Positions 41,830-50,691 of a stretch of 64,000 bases of DNA are shown piece by piece. The stretch covers positions 558,001 through 622,000 of the forward strand of contig NZ_JAPDRA010000001.1 of the NCBI RefSeq assembly GCF_026013525.1, given 5' to 3'. The stretch is from Sphingomonas canadensis. Its GTDB lineage: Bacteria; Pseudomonadota; Alphaproteobacteria; Sphingomonadales; Sphingomonadaceae. How positions within the stretch are numbered: the stretch's first letter is position 1; each line of letters starts with the position of its first letter. The translations under genes and the position numbers were made by a program. The notes under the pieces were generated by a model. It was not told where the DNA came from and made no database searches. It saw only the letters and a list, made by a program, of their open reading frames with translations.

Positions 41830-42779
41830 GCCGCGTCTGCCTCCTTTTTGTCGCCCTCTAGCCCGTTCTCGGGGGATTCCGCCAGTGCGGCATTGAGTTC
41901 CGCGCCGATCACCACGCCCAGCCCGACGAAGAAGAAGAAGATCAGCGCGATCATCACCCCCGCCAGGCTGCCATAGGTAAGGTCATAGCTGCCCACCAGC
42001 CGCAGCGCGCTGGGCAGCAGCGCCGTTACCAGCATCCACCACAGCGTCACGAACGCCGCTCCGGGCCATTTGAGGCACCGGGCCTTGCGGTATTTGGCGG
42101 GGGTCAGCGAATAGAACAGGATGTACAGCGCGCCGAACAGCGCGAGCGGCGGCGCGATCCTGCCCAGCGCCAGCCATCCGTGCGCCTTCGCCGCTTCGGG
42201 CAGCATGCCGAGCAGGAACTGCTCGACCGTGGTGAGCACCACCTGGAAGCTGAACGCCATCATCGCCAGCATCACCGCGCCCACGATCATCCCGATCGCG
42301 CCCAGCCGGTATCGCCAGAAGGGGGTGTTCGACCGCACGCCATAGGCCTGGCGCAGGATGCCGCGGATCGTCTCGATGAAGCCCGCGGCGGTCCACAGCC
42401 CCACGATCGCGCCGAACCACAGAAGGTTGCCGGTGCGCGCCTGGAGCACGTCATAGACCGGCTGGCGCAGCACGGCGGCCACCTCCGGCGGCACGGTGCG
42501 CAGAAAGGCTTCCAGCGTGCGCAGCCCCTCGCCCGTGCGCCCCACCAGCCGGGTCAGCGCCGCGGCGACAATGAAGAAGGGGAACAAAGTGACCAGGCTG
42601 AGATAGGCGAGGTTGCCGGCATAGGTGAACCCGTCGGTATAGACGCCCACGGCCACGCGGCGGACGACGGTGAACACCCGTTCGCGCGGCGGCAGCGCGC
42701 CCAGCCGGCGCCGCGCCCGCCGGCCCGCGCCGCGGCGGCGCGCCTCGGGCGATTCGGGGGAGATGTCGCCGGCCGACAT
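41826..42779 (-). CDS. YihY/BrkB-family inner-membrane protein
   Basis: The protein is 317 residues. After a basic Arg-rich N-terminus it has about six helices with the YihY hallmarks Y-A-G-N-L-A-Y-L-S-L-V-T-L-F-P-F, G-A-I-V-G-L-W-T-A-A-G-F-I-E-T-I-R and L-Y-I-L-F-Y-S-L-T-P. The family was once called ribonuclease BN or BrkB, but those activities are not supported and the role is unknown, possibly transport. ATG 42779 follows an AGGGGGCATG-like purine tract. It lies seven bases downstream of the DnaJ-like gene and overlaps fabI by four. Confidence 0.9.
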   Translation of the reverse strand: MSAGDISPESPEARRRGAGRRARRRLGALPPRERVFTVVRRVAVGVYTDGFTYAGNLAYLSLVTLFPFFIVAAALTRLVGRTGEGLRTLEAFLRTVPPEVAAVLRQPVYDVLQARTGNLLWFGAIVGLWTAAGFIETIRGILRQAYGVRSNTPFWRYRLGAIGMIVGAVMLAMMAFSFQVVLTTVEQFLLGMLPEAAKAHGWLALGRIAPPLALFGALYILFYSLTPAKYRKARCLKWPGAAFVTLWWMLVTALLPSALRLVGSYDLTYGSLAGVMIALIFFFFVGLGVVIGAELNAALAESPENGLEGDKKEADAA

Positions 42780-42786
42780 GCCCCCG

Positions 42787-43740
42787 CTACACGCCCATGC
42801 GCTCGCGCGGGTTCCCCTGCGTGCGGCCCGGCCATGCCTCCACAAAGGCGGCCAGATCGGCGTCCTCGGCGGGCAGGTCCACCATCAGCGTGACGAGCAG
42901 GTCGCCCCGGCCGCCGCCCTTGTGGTGGAAGCCGCGCCCTTTCAGCCGCATCACCTTGCCCGATGTCGCGCCGCGCGGGATGGTCATCATCACCGGCCCG
43001 TCGGGCGTGGGCACGCGCACCTGGCCGCCCAGCACCGCTTCCGCCAGCGTAACCGGCAGGTCCAGCCGCACGTCGTCGCCATCGCGGGTGAAGAAGCGGT
43101 GGGGCTGGATCTCCACGGTGACGATCGCGTCGCCCGCGCCGCCCGGCCCCTCCTCGCCCTTGCCCGCCAGCCGCATCTGCGTGCCCGTTTCCACGCCGGG
43201 GGGCAGCTTCAGGTCGATGGTCTTGCCGTCGCGCAGCGTCACGCGCTGGGGCGCCAGCGTGGCGGCATCGGTGAAGGACACGGCCAGGCGATAGGGCACG
43301 TTGGCCCCCTTGGCCGGAGGCCTGCGCCCGAACCCGCCGAAGCCGCTGGAAAAGCCCTCGCCGCCGCCGCCGCCGCCGCGCCGTGCGCCGCCGAACAATC
43401 CTTCGAAGATGTCGCTGAATCCGCCGGCCTCGCCGCCGAAATCGAACTGGCGGCCGCCGGGGTGGAATCCGCCCGGCCCGCCCGCGCCGGCCCCGCCGAA
43501 GCCGAAGGGCTGGGTCGGGTTGCCGTCGCCGTCGATCTCGCCGCGGTCGAATCGCGCGCGCTTGTCGGCGTCGGTAAGCAGGTCATAGGCCTGCGTCACC
43601 TTGGCGAACTGCTCCGCCTTCGCCGGATTGTCCTTGTTGCGATCCGGGTGCAGCTCCTTGGCGAGCTTGCGATAGGCCTTCTTGATATCGGCCTCGCCCG
43701 CGCCGCGAGGCACTCCGAGTGTTGCGTAAGGATCGGCCAT
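42787..43740 (-). CDS. DnaJ-class chaperone without zinc finger (CbpA type)
   Basis: The 317-residue protein has a J domain (3-70) with the H-P-D tripeptide in K-E-L-H-P-D-R-N, a Gly/Phe-rich linker (about 75-145) and two beta-rich C-terminal domains (V-S-F-T-D-A-A-T-L, L-P-P-G-V-E-T-G-T-Q-M-R, P-T-P-D-G-P-V-M-M-T-I-P). The four C-x-x-C-x-G-x-G zinc repeats of DnaJ itself are absent, so this is a CbpA/type II co-chaperone that stimulates DnaK. It heads the dnaJ-like/yihY/fabI/GNAT/aroC run. Confidence 0.92.
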   Translation of the reverse strand: MADPYATLGVPRGAGEADIKKAYRKLAKELHPDRNKDNPAKAEQFAKVTQAYDLLTDADKRARFDRGEIDGDGNPTQPFGFGGAGAGGPGGFHPGGRQFDFGGEAGGFSDIFEGLFGGARRGGGGGGEGFSSGFGGFGRRPPAKGANVPYRLAVSFTDAATLAPQRVTLRDGKTIDLKLPPGVETGTQMRLAGKGEEGPGGAGDAIVTVEIQPHRFFTRDGDDVRLDLPVTLAEAVLGGQVRVPTPDGPVMMTIPRGATSGKVMRLKGRGFHHKGGGRGDLLVTLMVDLPAEDADLAAFVEAWPGRTQGNPRERMGV

Positions 43741-43804
43741 TTCTTCCCCTATTCTCCGCGCGGTATTTCGGCGCGGGGGCGGCAAATCGCAAGGCCCCGG
43801 GCGT

Positions 43805-44695
43805 TCAGGCGGCCGCTTCCTCCAGCGGTTCGACGTCGACCGAAACGTCCATGTTCTGCGCGCCCGATCCCAGCACCACGCCGTCCACGGGAGCGATATC
43901 GGCATAGTCGCGGCCGATCGCGATCACCACATGATCGCTCGCCATCCAGATGCCGTTGGTGGGATCCAGCCCCACCCAGCCGCGTTCCGGCCCACACCAC
44001 AGCAGCACCCAGGCATGGGTGGCGTCGGCGCCCACCAGCCGCGGCTGCCCCGGCGGCGGCAGTGTGCGCAGATAGCCGGAGGCATAGGCGGCGGGCAGCC
44101 CCGCGGCGCGCAGCCCGGTGATCATGATCTGCGCGAAATCCTGGCAGACGCCGCGCCGCTTCAGAAACGCCTCGCGCGGGGGCGTGTCGACCAGCGTGGC
44201 GGCGGGATCGAACGAGAACTCGCCCTGGATGCGCCGGGCCAGCGCGATTCCGGCCTCCAGCGCGCCGCGGCCCGGATCCAGATCGGCGGCACACCATTGG
44301 GCGATCTCGGCGTCGAGCGGGATCAGCGCGGAGGGGAAGAGATAGCTGGCCGGGCTGACGGCGGAGATATCGCGGCTGGCGCGCGCCAGCGCCGCGATTT
44401 CGCCCAGCGTCGGATCGCCGGGGGCGGGCACGGGCACCAGCCGGTCCACGCGCACACGCGCGCGGCTCTCGATCGTCAGCGTGCGCGCGGGCTTGTCCAC
44501 CACCAGCCGCACGACATTGGCCAGCCCCGCCTCGGCGCGCGCGGGCGAGGTATGGCCGCCGGGCTCGATGCTCAGCGAATATTCCTCGACCGCCTGGCCC
44601 TCCCAGGCGATCGGCTTCAGCCGCAGGTTGCAGCGCGCGAACGCCACCGGCTGGGCATAGTCGAAACGGGTGACGTGGCGGATCGCGTAGAGCAT
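43805..44695 (-). CDS. Transglutaminase-like cysteine peptidase family protein
   Basis: The 296-residue protein has the bacterial transglutaminase N-terminal strand region (Y-A-I-R-H-V-T-R-F-D-Y) and then the catalytic triad: Cys in R-R-G-V-C-Q-D-F-A, His in D-A-T-H-A-W-V and Asp in W-V-G-L-D-P-T-N-G. No signal peptide is present. It lies seven bases after the ATP-grasp/alpha-E gene. This trio of domains is a recurrent bacterial operon proposed to make and process a peptide or peptide tag, although its product is not established. Confidence 0.93.
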   Translation of the reverse strand: MLYAIRHVTRFDYAQPVAFARCNLRLKPIAWEGQAVEEYSLSIEPGGHTSPARAEAGLANVVRLVVDKPARTLTIESRARVRVDRLVPVPAPGDPTLGEIAALARASRDISAVSPASYLFPSALIPLDAEIAQWCAADLDPGRGALEAGIALARRIQGEFSFDPAATLVDTPPREAFLKRRGVCQDFAQIMITGLRAAGLPAAYASGYLRTLPPPGQPRLVGADATHAWVLLWCGPERGWVGLDPTNGIWMASDHVVIAIGRDYADIAPVDGVVLGSGAQNMDVSVDVEPLEEAAA

Positions 44696-44702
44696 GCGCG
44701 GC

Positions 44703-47186
44703 TCAGGCCAGAACCAGCCCGGCGGCGCGCAGCGGTTCGGCACCCTGCAGGAAATATCGCCGCGCCACGGCGTCCGAAAGCCGCCCCAGCCGCGCCTCGA
44801 TGTCGAGCAGCGTCGCATCGCCCAGCTCGGCCGCGCGCGCGGTGGAGACGATCGCGGCCAGCAGCCGCGCCTCCTCCTGCTGCGGCTCGGCCAGCCCGTC
44901 GTCCGAAAGCACCGGCAGCCGCGCAAGATGATCGGCGATCGCCGCGACCTGATAGGCGATCGAACGCGGATTGCCCGGATCGAGCGTCACCAGATCGAGC
45001 ACCGGCACGCGCGCGATCCCGGTCAGATAGCGCTGGCGATAGCTGATCTGGCTGTCCGCCAGATCGAGCAGCGTCGAAAGATCGTCCGCGGTCGCCTCCG
45101 CCCCGCCGAACGCGCGGATGAAGCGGATCGATGCCATCGCCCGCTCCACCCGGCGCCCCATGTCGTGGAAGCGCCAGGCGTCGGTGCGCGCCATATGCTC
45201 GGCGGAAAGGCCCGCCAGCGCCGAATAGCGCCGCTGCGCCGATCCCGCGCGATCGAGCAGGCTGCCCTTGCTGGGAAAGGGCGCGTCGAGCAGGCGGATC
45301 ATGTCGGCCGACAGGCGCTCGCGCGAGATTTCGCCGATCAGCCGGGCCTGATCGTTGATCGCGCGGATCGAATACCAGCCGTCCTCGTCCTCCAGCGCGG
45401 TGCGGGCGAGCTGGGTCAGTTCGGCGCGCTTATGGGCGCGCGGGGCGGGCGCGGCGCCGGCTGCGACCACCAGATTGGCGAGCCGCCCCACCGTATCCTC
45501 GGCCAGCGCGGCGCCGGTATCGGCGCTGATCGAATTGCCCAGCAGCACGCGCACCACGCCCAGCAGCGCCTCGCCCCGCTCCAGATAGCGGCCCAGCCAG
45601 AACAGATTGTCGGCGACGCGGCTGGGCAGCGTTCCCGGGTTGCGGCGGAGCTGGGTGGTGTCATCCGACGCCAGCAGCGTCACCGGCGCCACCGGCTCCG
45701 GCCCGTGGATGCACACGTCGGCGGACCAGGTGCCCCCGCCCATCACGGCGGCGCGCGCGTCGGGATGCTCGCCGATCCGGGCGAAGCCGCCGGGCAGCAC
45801 CGTCCATTCGCCGTCGGCGGCGCGCGCGGCGAACACGCGCAGGATGAACGGACGCGCCGTCAGCCCCTCGTCCGCGGCGACGGGCATGGTGGAAAGCCGC
45901 ACCACCTCCTGCCCCACATAGTCCTGCGGCCGCCGTTCCATGTCCGCCAGCAGCGCCGCGCGCGCATCGCCGGTAACGGTGGCGCCCAGCGCTGCGCCCT
46001 GCGGCAGCCCCAACGGCGCGGCGCCGAAGGCGGGGGCGATCACCATCGAATCGAGGTTGGCGGCGACATGCGCGCGCTCGGCATCCTGGCCGCACCACCA
46101 GGTGGCGATGTTGGGCAGCTTCAGCGGCTCGCCCAGCAGCACCTCCGCCAGCCGCGGGAAGAAGGCGGCGAAGGCGGGCGCCTCCGGCAGCGCGGAACCC
46201 GGCGCGTTGGCGACGACGACATTGCCCTCCGCCATCGCGTCGACGATCCCCGCCACGCCGATCGCCGAATGCGAATCGAGCGCCAGCGGATCGAGCAGCC
46301 GCGGGTCGATCCGCCGCCAGATCGCGTCGACGCGCTTCAGCCCCGCGATGGTGCGGACGTAGAGCCGGTCGTCGAGCACGGCCAGGTCCGCGCCCTCCAC
46401 CAGCAGGAAGCCCAGATAGCGCGCCAGATGCGCCTGCTCGGCATAGCTGGGGTTGAGCCGTCCGGGGGTGAGCAGCGCGATACGCGGCTCGGCGCGGCGG
46501 CACAGCGAGGCGAGCCCGTCGCGGAAGGCGGCGAAAAAGGGCGCATGGCGCTCGATATTCAACCGCCCCTGCAGCCCGCCCAGCATCCGCGCCATCGCCA
46601 GCCGGTTTTCCAGCGCATAGCCCGCGCCCGCCGGGGCATGGAGATGATCGGCCAGCACGCGCCATTCGCCGTTCGGCCCGCGGCAAAGATCGGCGGCGAC
46701 GAACTCCAGATGGCGCCCGCCCGGCGGCGTCAGGCCCGACAGGGGGCGCAGGAAGAAGGGGCTGCCGGTCACCAGCGCGGCGGGGACATGGCCCTCATGG
46801 ACCAGCCGCGCCTCGCCATAGAGGTCGGTGAGCAGCGTCTCCATCAGCCGTGCCCGCTGGGCCATCCCGGCGGCGATGCCGTCCCATTCGGCCTGGGCGA
46901 TCATCAGCGGAATGGGGGACAGCGGCCAGCGGCGCTCCTCGCCCTCGCCGGCGATGCGGAAGCCGGTGCCGATGTCCTCCGCGTGGCGCTGGGCGCGCTC
47001 GCGGGCGAGATCGAGGCCGTCGCCCGAAAGCCCCGCCAGCTCCTCGAACACGGCGGTCCAGGCGGTGTCGCCGGGCGTGCGATCGGCCAGCACGTCGCTG
47101 GTTCGTCCGGGCGCGCAATAATCCGCGATCCACCGGCTGGCGATCGTGCCCGCATCGAACAATCCGGTCGCGGCGCGGCTTGCCAC
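44703..47186 (-). CDS. Fused circularly permuted ATP-grasp and alpha-E domain protein
   Basis: The protein has about 827 residues. The first 480 are a circularly permuted ATP-grasp ligase (DUF404/DUF407): E-W-R-V-L-A-D-H-L-H-A-P-A-G-A-G-Y-A-L-E-N-R near 165, I-A-L-L-T-P-G, V-D-A-I-W-R-R-I-D and N-A-P-G-S-A-L. The rest, from N-L-F-W-L-G-R-Y-L-E-R-G-E, is an alpha-E (DUF403) helical domain. In many genomes these are two genes; here they are fused. The ATP-grasp half should form an amide bond. GTG 47186 follows AGGAAAACGCCA; a TTG at 47240 is an alternative. It is the first gene before the transglutaminase. Confidence 0.9.
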   Translation of the reverse strand: MASRAATGLFDAGTIASRWIADYCAPGRTSDVLADRTPGDTAWTAVFEELAGLSGDGLDLARERAQRHAEDIGTGFRIAGEGEERRWPLSPIPLMIAQAEWDGIAAGMAQRARLMETLLTDLYGEARLVHEGHVPAALVTGSPFFLRPLSGLTPPGGRHLEFVAADLCRGPNGEWRVLADHLHAPAGAGYALENRLAMARMLGGLQGRLNIERHAPFFAAFRDGLASLCRRAEPRIALLTPGRLNPSYAEQAHLARYLGFLLVEGADLAVLDDRLYVRTIAGLKRVDAIWRRIDPRLLDPLALDSHSAIGVAGIVDAMAEGNVVVANAPGSALPEAPAFAAFFPRLAEVLLGEPLKLPNIATWWCGQDAERAHVAANLDSMVIAPAFGAAPLGLPQGAALGATVTGDARAALLADMERRPQDYVGQEVVRLSTMPVAADEGLTARPFILRVFAARAADGEWTVLPGGFARIGEHPDARAAVMGGGTWSADVCIHGPEPVAPVTLLASDDTTQLRRNPGTLPSRVADNLFWLGRYLERGEALLGVVRVLLGNSISADTGAALAEDTVGRLANLVVAAGAAPAPRAHKRAELTQLARTALEDEDGWYSIRAINDQARLIGEISRERLSADMIRLLDAPFPSKGSLLDRAGSAQRRYSALAGLSAEHMARTDAWRFHDMGRRVERAMASIRFIRAFGGAEATADDLSTLLDLADSQISYRQRYLTGIARVPVLDLVTLDPGNPRSIAYQVAAIADHLARLPVLSDDGLAEPQQEEARLLAAIVSTARAAELGDATLLDIEARLGRLSDAVARRYFLQGAEPLRAAGLVLA

Positions 47187-47283
47187 TGGCGTTTTCCTGT
47201 ACCCCCGTTTCCGGGCGTGATGGGGCAATCCATGCTGCAAGGCAACAAGGATCGGCGCTTGATCGCAAGCGGTACCGGCCGGC

Positions 47284-48168
47284 TCAGGCGCCGGGGAGCG
47301 GCTGGCCGCCTTCGGCCCAGTCCGCCAGCGCCCGGCTGCCCGCGCGTTCCAGCAGCAGGGCCGTGTCGCGCACGGTGAATGCGTGGGCCGAATCCAGGCC
47401 GCGCAGTTCGTCCCACGTCACGGGTGCGGCCACCGGCGCGCCTTCGCGGGCACGCGCGGAATAGGGGAGTATCGCGGTGCTGCCGCGCTGGTTGCGCAGA
47501 TAGTCGATGAAGATGCGTCCCTTGCGGCTGGCCTTCCTCGGGCTGGCGGTGAAGCGTTCGGGCCGCGCCCCGGCAAGCGCGCGGGAGAAGCGTTCGGCAA
47601 AGGCCCTGACCTCCGGCCACGCCGCATCCGGCCGCAGCGGCACCACCACATGCACGCCCTTGCCGCCCGTCAGCATCGGCCAGCTCGCAAGGCCGGTCGT
47701 TGCCAGTTCGCCGCGAACCTCCTCGGCCGCCTGCCTTGCCGCACCGAAGCCCAGCCCCTCATCGGGGTCCAGGTCGAACACCATCCGGTCCGGCTTCTCG
47801 ATATCGCGCGCGAGGCTGCCCCAGCCGTGGAACTCGATCGTCCCCATCTGCACGCACGCCAGGACGCCCTCGGCGGTGTCGACATAGAGATAGGGCGCCA
47901 CCGTCCCGTCCTTCTCGCGCACCGCGACATGGTGGACGTGCGGGCCGAATCCCCCGGTGTCGTGCTTCTGGAAGAAGCATTTCCGCGCCCGCCCCTGCGG
48001 GCAGCGCACCAGGCTGACCGGACGGTTCGCGAGCCAGCGCAGCAGCGCGGGGGCGAGCGCATGATAATAGTCCGCCAGCTCGCCCTTGGTGATCCCCGCC
48101 TCGGGATAGATCACGCGATCGCGGTGGCTGATCGCCACGCCGCCGGCGGGCGCCTGGGGAACGGGCAT
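47284..48168 (-). CDS. Stand-alone LigD-type polymerase/primase domain protein
   Basis: The 294 residues correspond to the PolDom of bacterial LigD only. Visible are Y-P-E-A-G-I-T-K-G-E-L-A-D-Y-Y near the start, catalytic acidic motif F-D-L-D-P-D-E-G near 135, T-G-G-K-G-V-H-V-V-V-P-L and I-F-I-D-Y-L-R-N-Q-R-G-S. Such domains add nucleotides (often ribonucleotides) at breaks during non-homologous end joining. No ligase or phosphoesterase domain is attached and no ku gene lies in the window. GGAGGAAGCG precedes ATG 48168. It is divergent from pdxH. Confidence 0.92.
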   Translation of the reverse strand: MPVPQAPAGGVAISHRDRVIYPEAGITKGELADYYHALAPALLRWLANRPVSLVRCPQGRARKCFFQKHDTGGFGPHVHHVAVREKDGTVAPYLYVDTAEGVLACVQMGTIEFHGWGSLARDIEKPDRMVFDLDPDEGLGFGAARQAAEEVRGELATTGLASWPMLTGGKGVHVVVPLRPDAAWPEVRAFAERFSRALAGARPERFTASPRKASRKGRIFIDYLRNQRGSTAILPYSARAREGAPVAAPVTWDELRGLDSAHAFTVRDTALLLERAGSRALADWAEGGQPLPGA

Positions 48169-48306
48169 CGCTTCCTCCGCAAGGATATCCCGATCCTGCT
48201 CTCGCGCGCGCCGGCAGGGAAGGGCGCTTCGATGCGGCCGGGGGCGGGCCGATTCAAAGCATGAGCGGGGGAGACGTTCCCGCGCGTATCGGCTAATGGG
48301 CCGCGC

Positions 48307-48888
48307 ATGTCCGACGATCCCTTTGCCCTGTTCGACGCCTGGTATGCCGAGGCGCGCGCTTCCGAGCCGAATGATTCCAACGCGATGGCGCTGGCGACCG
48401 TGGGCGCCGATGGCCAGCCTTCGGTGCGGATGGTGCTGCTGAAGGGACATGGGCCGGACGGCTTCGTCTTCTACACCAACCGTGAGAGCCGCAAGGCGGG
48501 GCAGCTTGCCGAATGCCCGCGCGTGGCGCTGCTGTTCCACTGGAAATCGCTGCGGCGGCAGATCCGCATCGAGGGGCCGGTGAGCCTGGCCAGCGATGCC
48601 GAATCGGACGCCTATTTCGCGTCGCGCGCGCGCGATTCGCAGCTTGGCGCCTGGGCTTCGGACCAGTCGCGCCCGCTCGACAGCCGCGAGACGTTCGAGG
48701 CGCGCTATCAGGAGGTCCGCGCGCGCTTCGAGGGCGGGCCGGTGCCGCGCCCGCCGCATTGGGGCGGATATCGCGTCACGCCCGAACGGATCGAATTCTG
48801 GCTGGATCGCGAATTCCGCCTGCATGAACGCCGCCAGTTCCTCCGCGCGCCCGGCGGCGGCTGGACGGAAGGCATGCTCTACCCGTGA
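48307..48888 (+). CDS. pdxH: Pyridoxamine/pyridoxine 5'-phosphate oxidase
   Basis: PdxH oxidises PNP and PMP to pyridoxal phosphate with FMN. The 193 residues show the full PNPO pattern: N-A-M-A-L-A-T-V near residue 25, R-M-V-L-L-K-G, F-Y-T-N-R-E-S-R-K, F-H-W-K-S-L-R-R-Q-I-R-I-E-G, P-P-H-W-G-G-Y-R-V-T-P and R-L-H-E-R-R at the end. It is first in a three-gene run with overlaps of four bases each (pdxH, CDF, PhzF-like). Confidence 0.95.
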   Translation: MSDDPFALFDAWYAEARASEPNDSNAMALATVGADGQPSVRMVLLKGHGPDGFVFYTNRESRKAGQLAECPRVALLFHWKSLRRQIRIEGPVSLASDAESDAYFASRARDSQLGAWASDQSRPLDSRETFEARYQEVRARFEGGPVPRPPHWGGYRVTPERIEFWLDREFRLHERRQFLRAPGGGWTEGMLYP

Positions 48889-49829
48889 GCGCACCGATCG
48901 CCCGCCGCGCGGCGATGGCCAGCGTCGCCGCGGCGTCGCTGCTGGGCGCGCTCAAGGCCTGGGCGGCGGTCGAGACCGGATCGGTGGCCGTGCTGGCCAG
49001 CCTGGCCGACAGCCTGCTCGATCTCGTCGCCTCGCTGGTGACGCTGGGCGGGGTCCATTGGGCGATGCAGCCGGCCGATGACGAGCACCGATTCGGCCAT
49101 GGCAAGGCGGAGGCGCTGGCCGCGCTGTTCCAGGTCGCGGTGATCGCGATCTCGGCCACGGCGATCCTGGTCCGCGCGGTCCAGCGGCTGATGGAGGCGT
49201 CGCCCAGCCACGATCCCGAATATGGCATCGGCGTCTCGCTGGCGGCGATCCTCGTCACGCTGGCGCTGACCGCCTATCAGCGGCGCGCGATCCGGGCGAC
49301 CGGATCGATCGCGATCGCCACCGATCGCATCCACTACAGCTCCGATCTGGCGCTCAATGCGTCGGTGATCCTGGCGCTGGTCCTCGACAACTACCTTGGC
49401 CTGCGCGGCGCCGATCCGCTGTTCGGCATCGTCATCGCGCTGTGGCTGATGCGCGGCGCCTGGCGCGCGTCGGAAACGGCGATCGACCAGCTCATGGACC
49501 GCGAATGGCCCGAGGAGCGCCGCCGCCGTCTGGTGGAGGTCGCCGCGCGCCATCCGGCCGCGCGCGGGCTGCACGATCTGCGCACGCGCACCAGCGGCAG
49601 CCACGATTTCGCGCAGTTCCACATCTGGATGGACCCCGCGATGACGGTCGCCGCCGCGCACGAGGAGGTTGAGGCGATCGAGGCGGACCTGCGTGCGGCG
49701 TTCCCCGGCGCCGAATTCCTGATCCACATCGATCCGGAGGGGCATGTCGACGATCCCGGCAATCCGCTCGTCGAATCCGACCTCATCCGCGACCTCCCCG
49801 CCAGTGCCGACAAGGACAGCCAGGCATGA
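48885..49829 (+). CDS. Cation diffusion facilitator (FieF-like) metal exporter
   Basis: The 314-residue protein has six membrane helices and the CDF metal sites: L-A-D-S-L-L-D-L in helix 2, H-R-F-G-H-G-K-A-E-A after helix 2, and D-R-I-H-Y-S-S-D-L in helix 5. The C-terminal cytoplasmic domain contains G-S-H-D-F-A-Q-F-H-I-W-M-D and H-I-D-P-E-G-H. Such pumps export Zn2+, Fe2+ or Cd2+ by H+ antiport; D-x-x-x-D together with H-x-x-x-D is typical of FieF-type specificity. The GTG start overlaps the pdxH stop by four bases. Confidence 0.93.
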   Translation: MSAPIARRAAMASVAAASLLGALKAWAAVETGSVAVLASLADSLLDLVASLVTLGGVHWAMQPADDEHRFGHGKAEALAALFQVAVIAISATAILVRAVQRLMEASPSHDPEYGIGVSLAAILVTLALTAYQRRAIRATGSIAIATDRIHYSSDLALNASVILALVLDNYLGLRGADPLFGIVIALWLMRGAWRASETAIDQLMDREWPEERRRRLVEVAARHPAARGLHDLRTRTSGSHDFAQFHIWMDPAMTVAAAHEEVEAIEADLRAAFPGAEFLIHIDPEGHVDDPGNPLVESDLIRDLPASADKDSQA

Positions 49830-50641
49830 AGCTTCCCTTTGCCCAGATCGACGCCTTCGCCAGCCGCCCCTTCACCGGCAATCAGGCGGCGGTAATGCCG
49901 CTGGAGGCATGGCTCGACGACGCGGTGCTTCAGGCGATCGCGGGGGAGAATAACGTCGCGGAGACGGCGTTCCTGGTGCGCGACGAAAGCGGCGAGGCCG
50001 ATTGGGAGCTGCGCTGGTTCACGCCCATGGTGGAGGTGGCGCTGTGCGGCCACGCCACGCTGGCGAGCGGCCATTATCTGCTGGAGGCGGACCCGAGCAG
50101 CGACCTTGTCCGCTTCCGCACCCGCCGCGCGGGAATCCTGGAGGTGGCGCGCCATGGCGAGGGCTATCTGCTCGCGCTGCCCGCCTATGCCCCCGCGCCG
50201 CTGCCGCTGCCCGATGCGCTCGCCGCGCTGGGGCTGGACGGCGCGGTGGAGACGCTGCGCCATCCCGGCGGCTATCAGCTCATCGTGCTCGAAAGCGCCG
50301 CGCGGGTGCTGGCGCTGCGTCCCGATTTCCGCGCGCTGGCCGCGATGGGGGATACGCTCAACATCGTCACCGCGCCCGGCACCGACACCGATGTGATCAG
50401 CCGCGTCTTCGCCCCGGCGGCGGGGATCGACGAGGATCCGGTCACCGGATCGGCGCATTCGGTGCTGACGCCCTATTGGGCCAGGCGGCTGGGGCGGAAC
50501 CATTTTTCGGCCTATCAGGCAAGCGCGCGGGGCGGGCATCTGGCCTGCGAGCTGGTCCCGGCCGAAGGCGGGGCGGAGGACGATCGCGTGATCCTGGGCG
50601 GCCGGTGCGTGACCGTGATCGAGGGCGAATTCCGGATCTGA
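49826..50641 (+). CDS. PhzF-family isomerase/epimerase-like protein
   Basis: The 271-residue protein opens Q-I-D-A-F-A-S-R-P-F-T-G-N-Q-A-A-V and has E-N-N-V-A-E-T-A-F with the catalytic-type Glu, L-R-W-F-T-P-M-V-E-V-A-L-C-G-H-A-T-L-A, and G-I-D-E-D-P-V-T-G-S-A-H. PhzF folds like diaminopimelate epimerase but uses a single acid-base Glu; family members isomerise varied metabolites. No phenazine genes are present, so this is a general PhzF homologue of unknown substrate. It overlaps the CDF gene by four bases. Confidence 0.93.
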   Translation: MKLPFAQIDAFASRPFTGNQAAVMPLEAWLDDAVLQAIAGENNVAETAFLVRDESGEADWELRWFTPMVEVALCGHATLASGHYLLEADPSSDLVRFRTRRAGILEVARHGEGYLLALPAYAPAPLPLPDALAALGLDGAVETLRHPGGYQLIVLESAARVLALRPDFRALAAMGDTLNIVTAPGTDTDVISRVFAPAAGIDEDPVTGSAHSVLTPYWARRLGRNHFSAYQASARGGHLACELVPAEGGAEDDRVILGGRCVTVIEGEFRI

Positions 50642-50691
50642 GCCGGGCCTGTGTTGCTTGTTTCGGCAAAGCTGTAGCGGCTGGCGCCGCT

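Noticed and set aside
44694..47378. Long plus-strand open frame opposite the ATP-grasp/alpha-E gene
   Set aside because: It has Arg/Gln/His-rich composition with no domain pattern, while the minus strand encodes a clear conserved protein.
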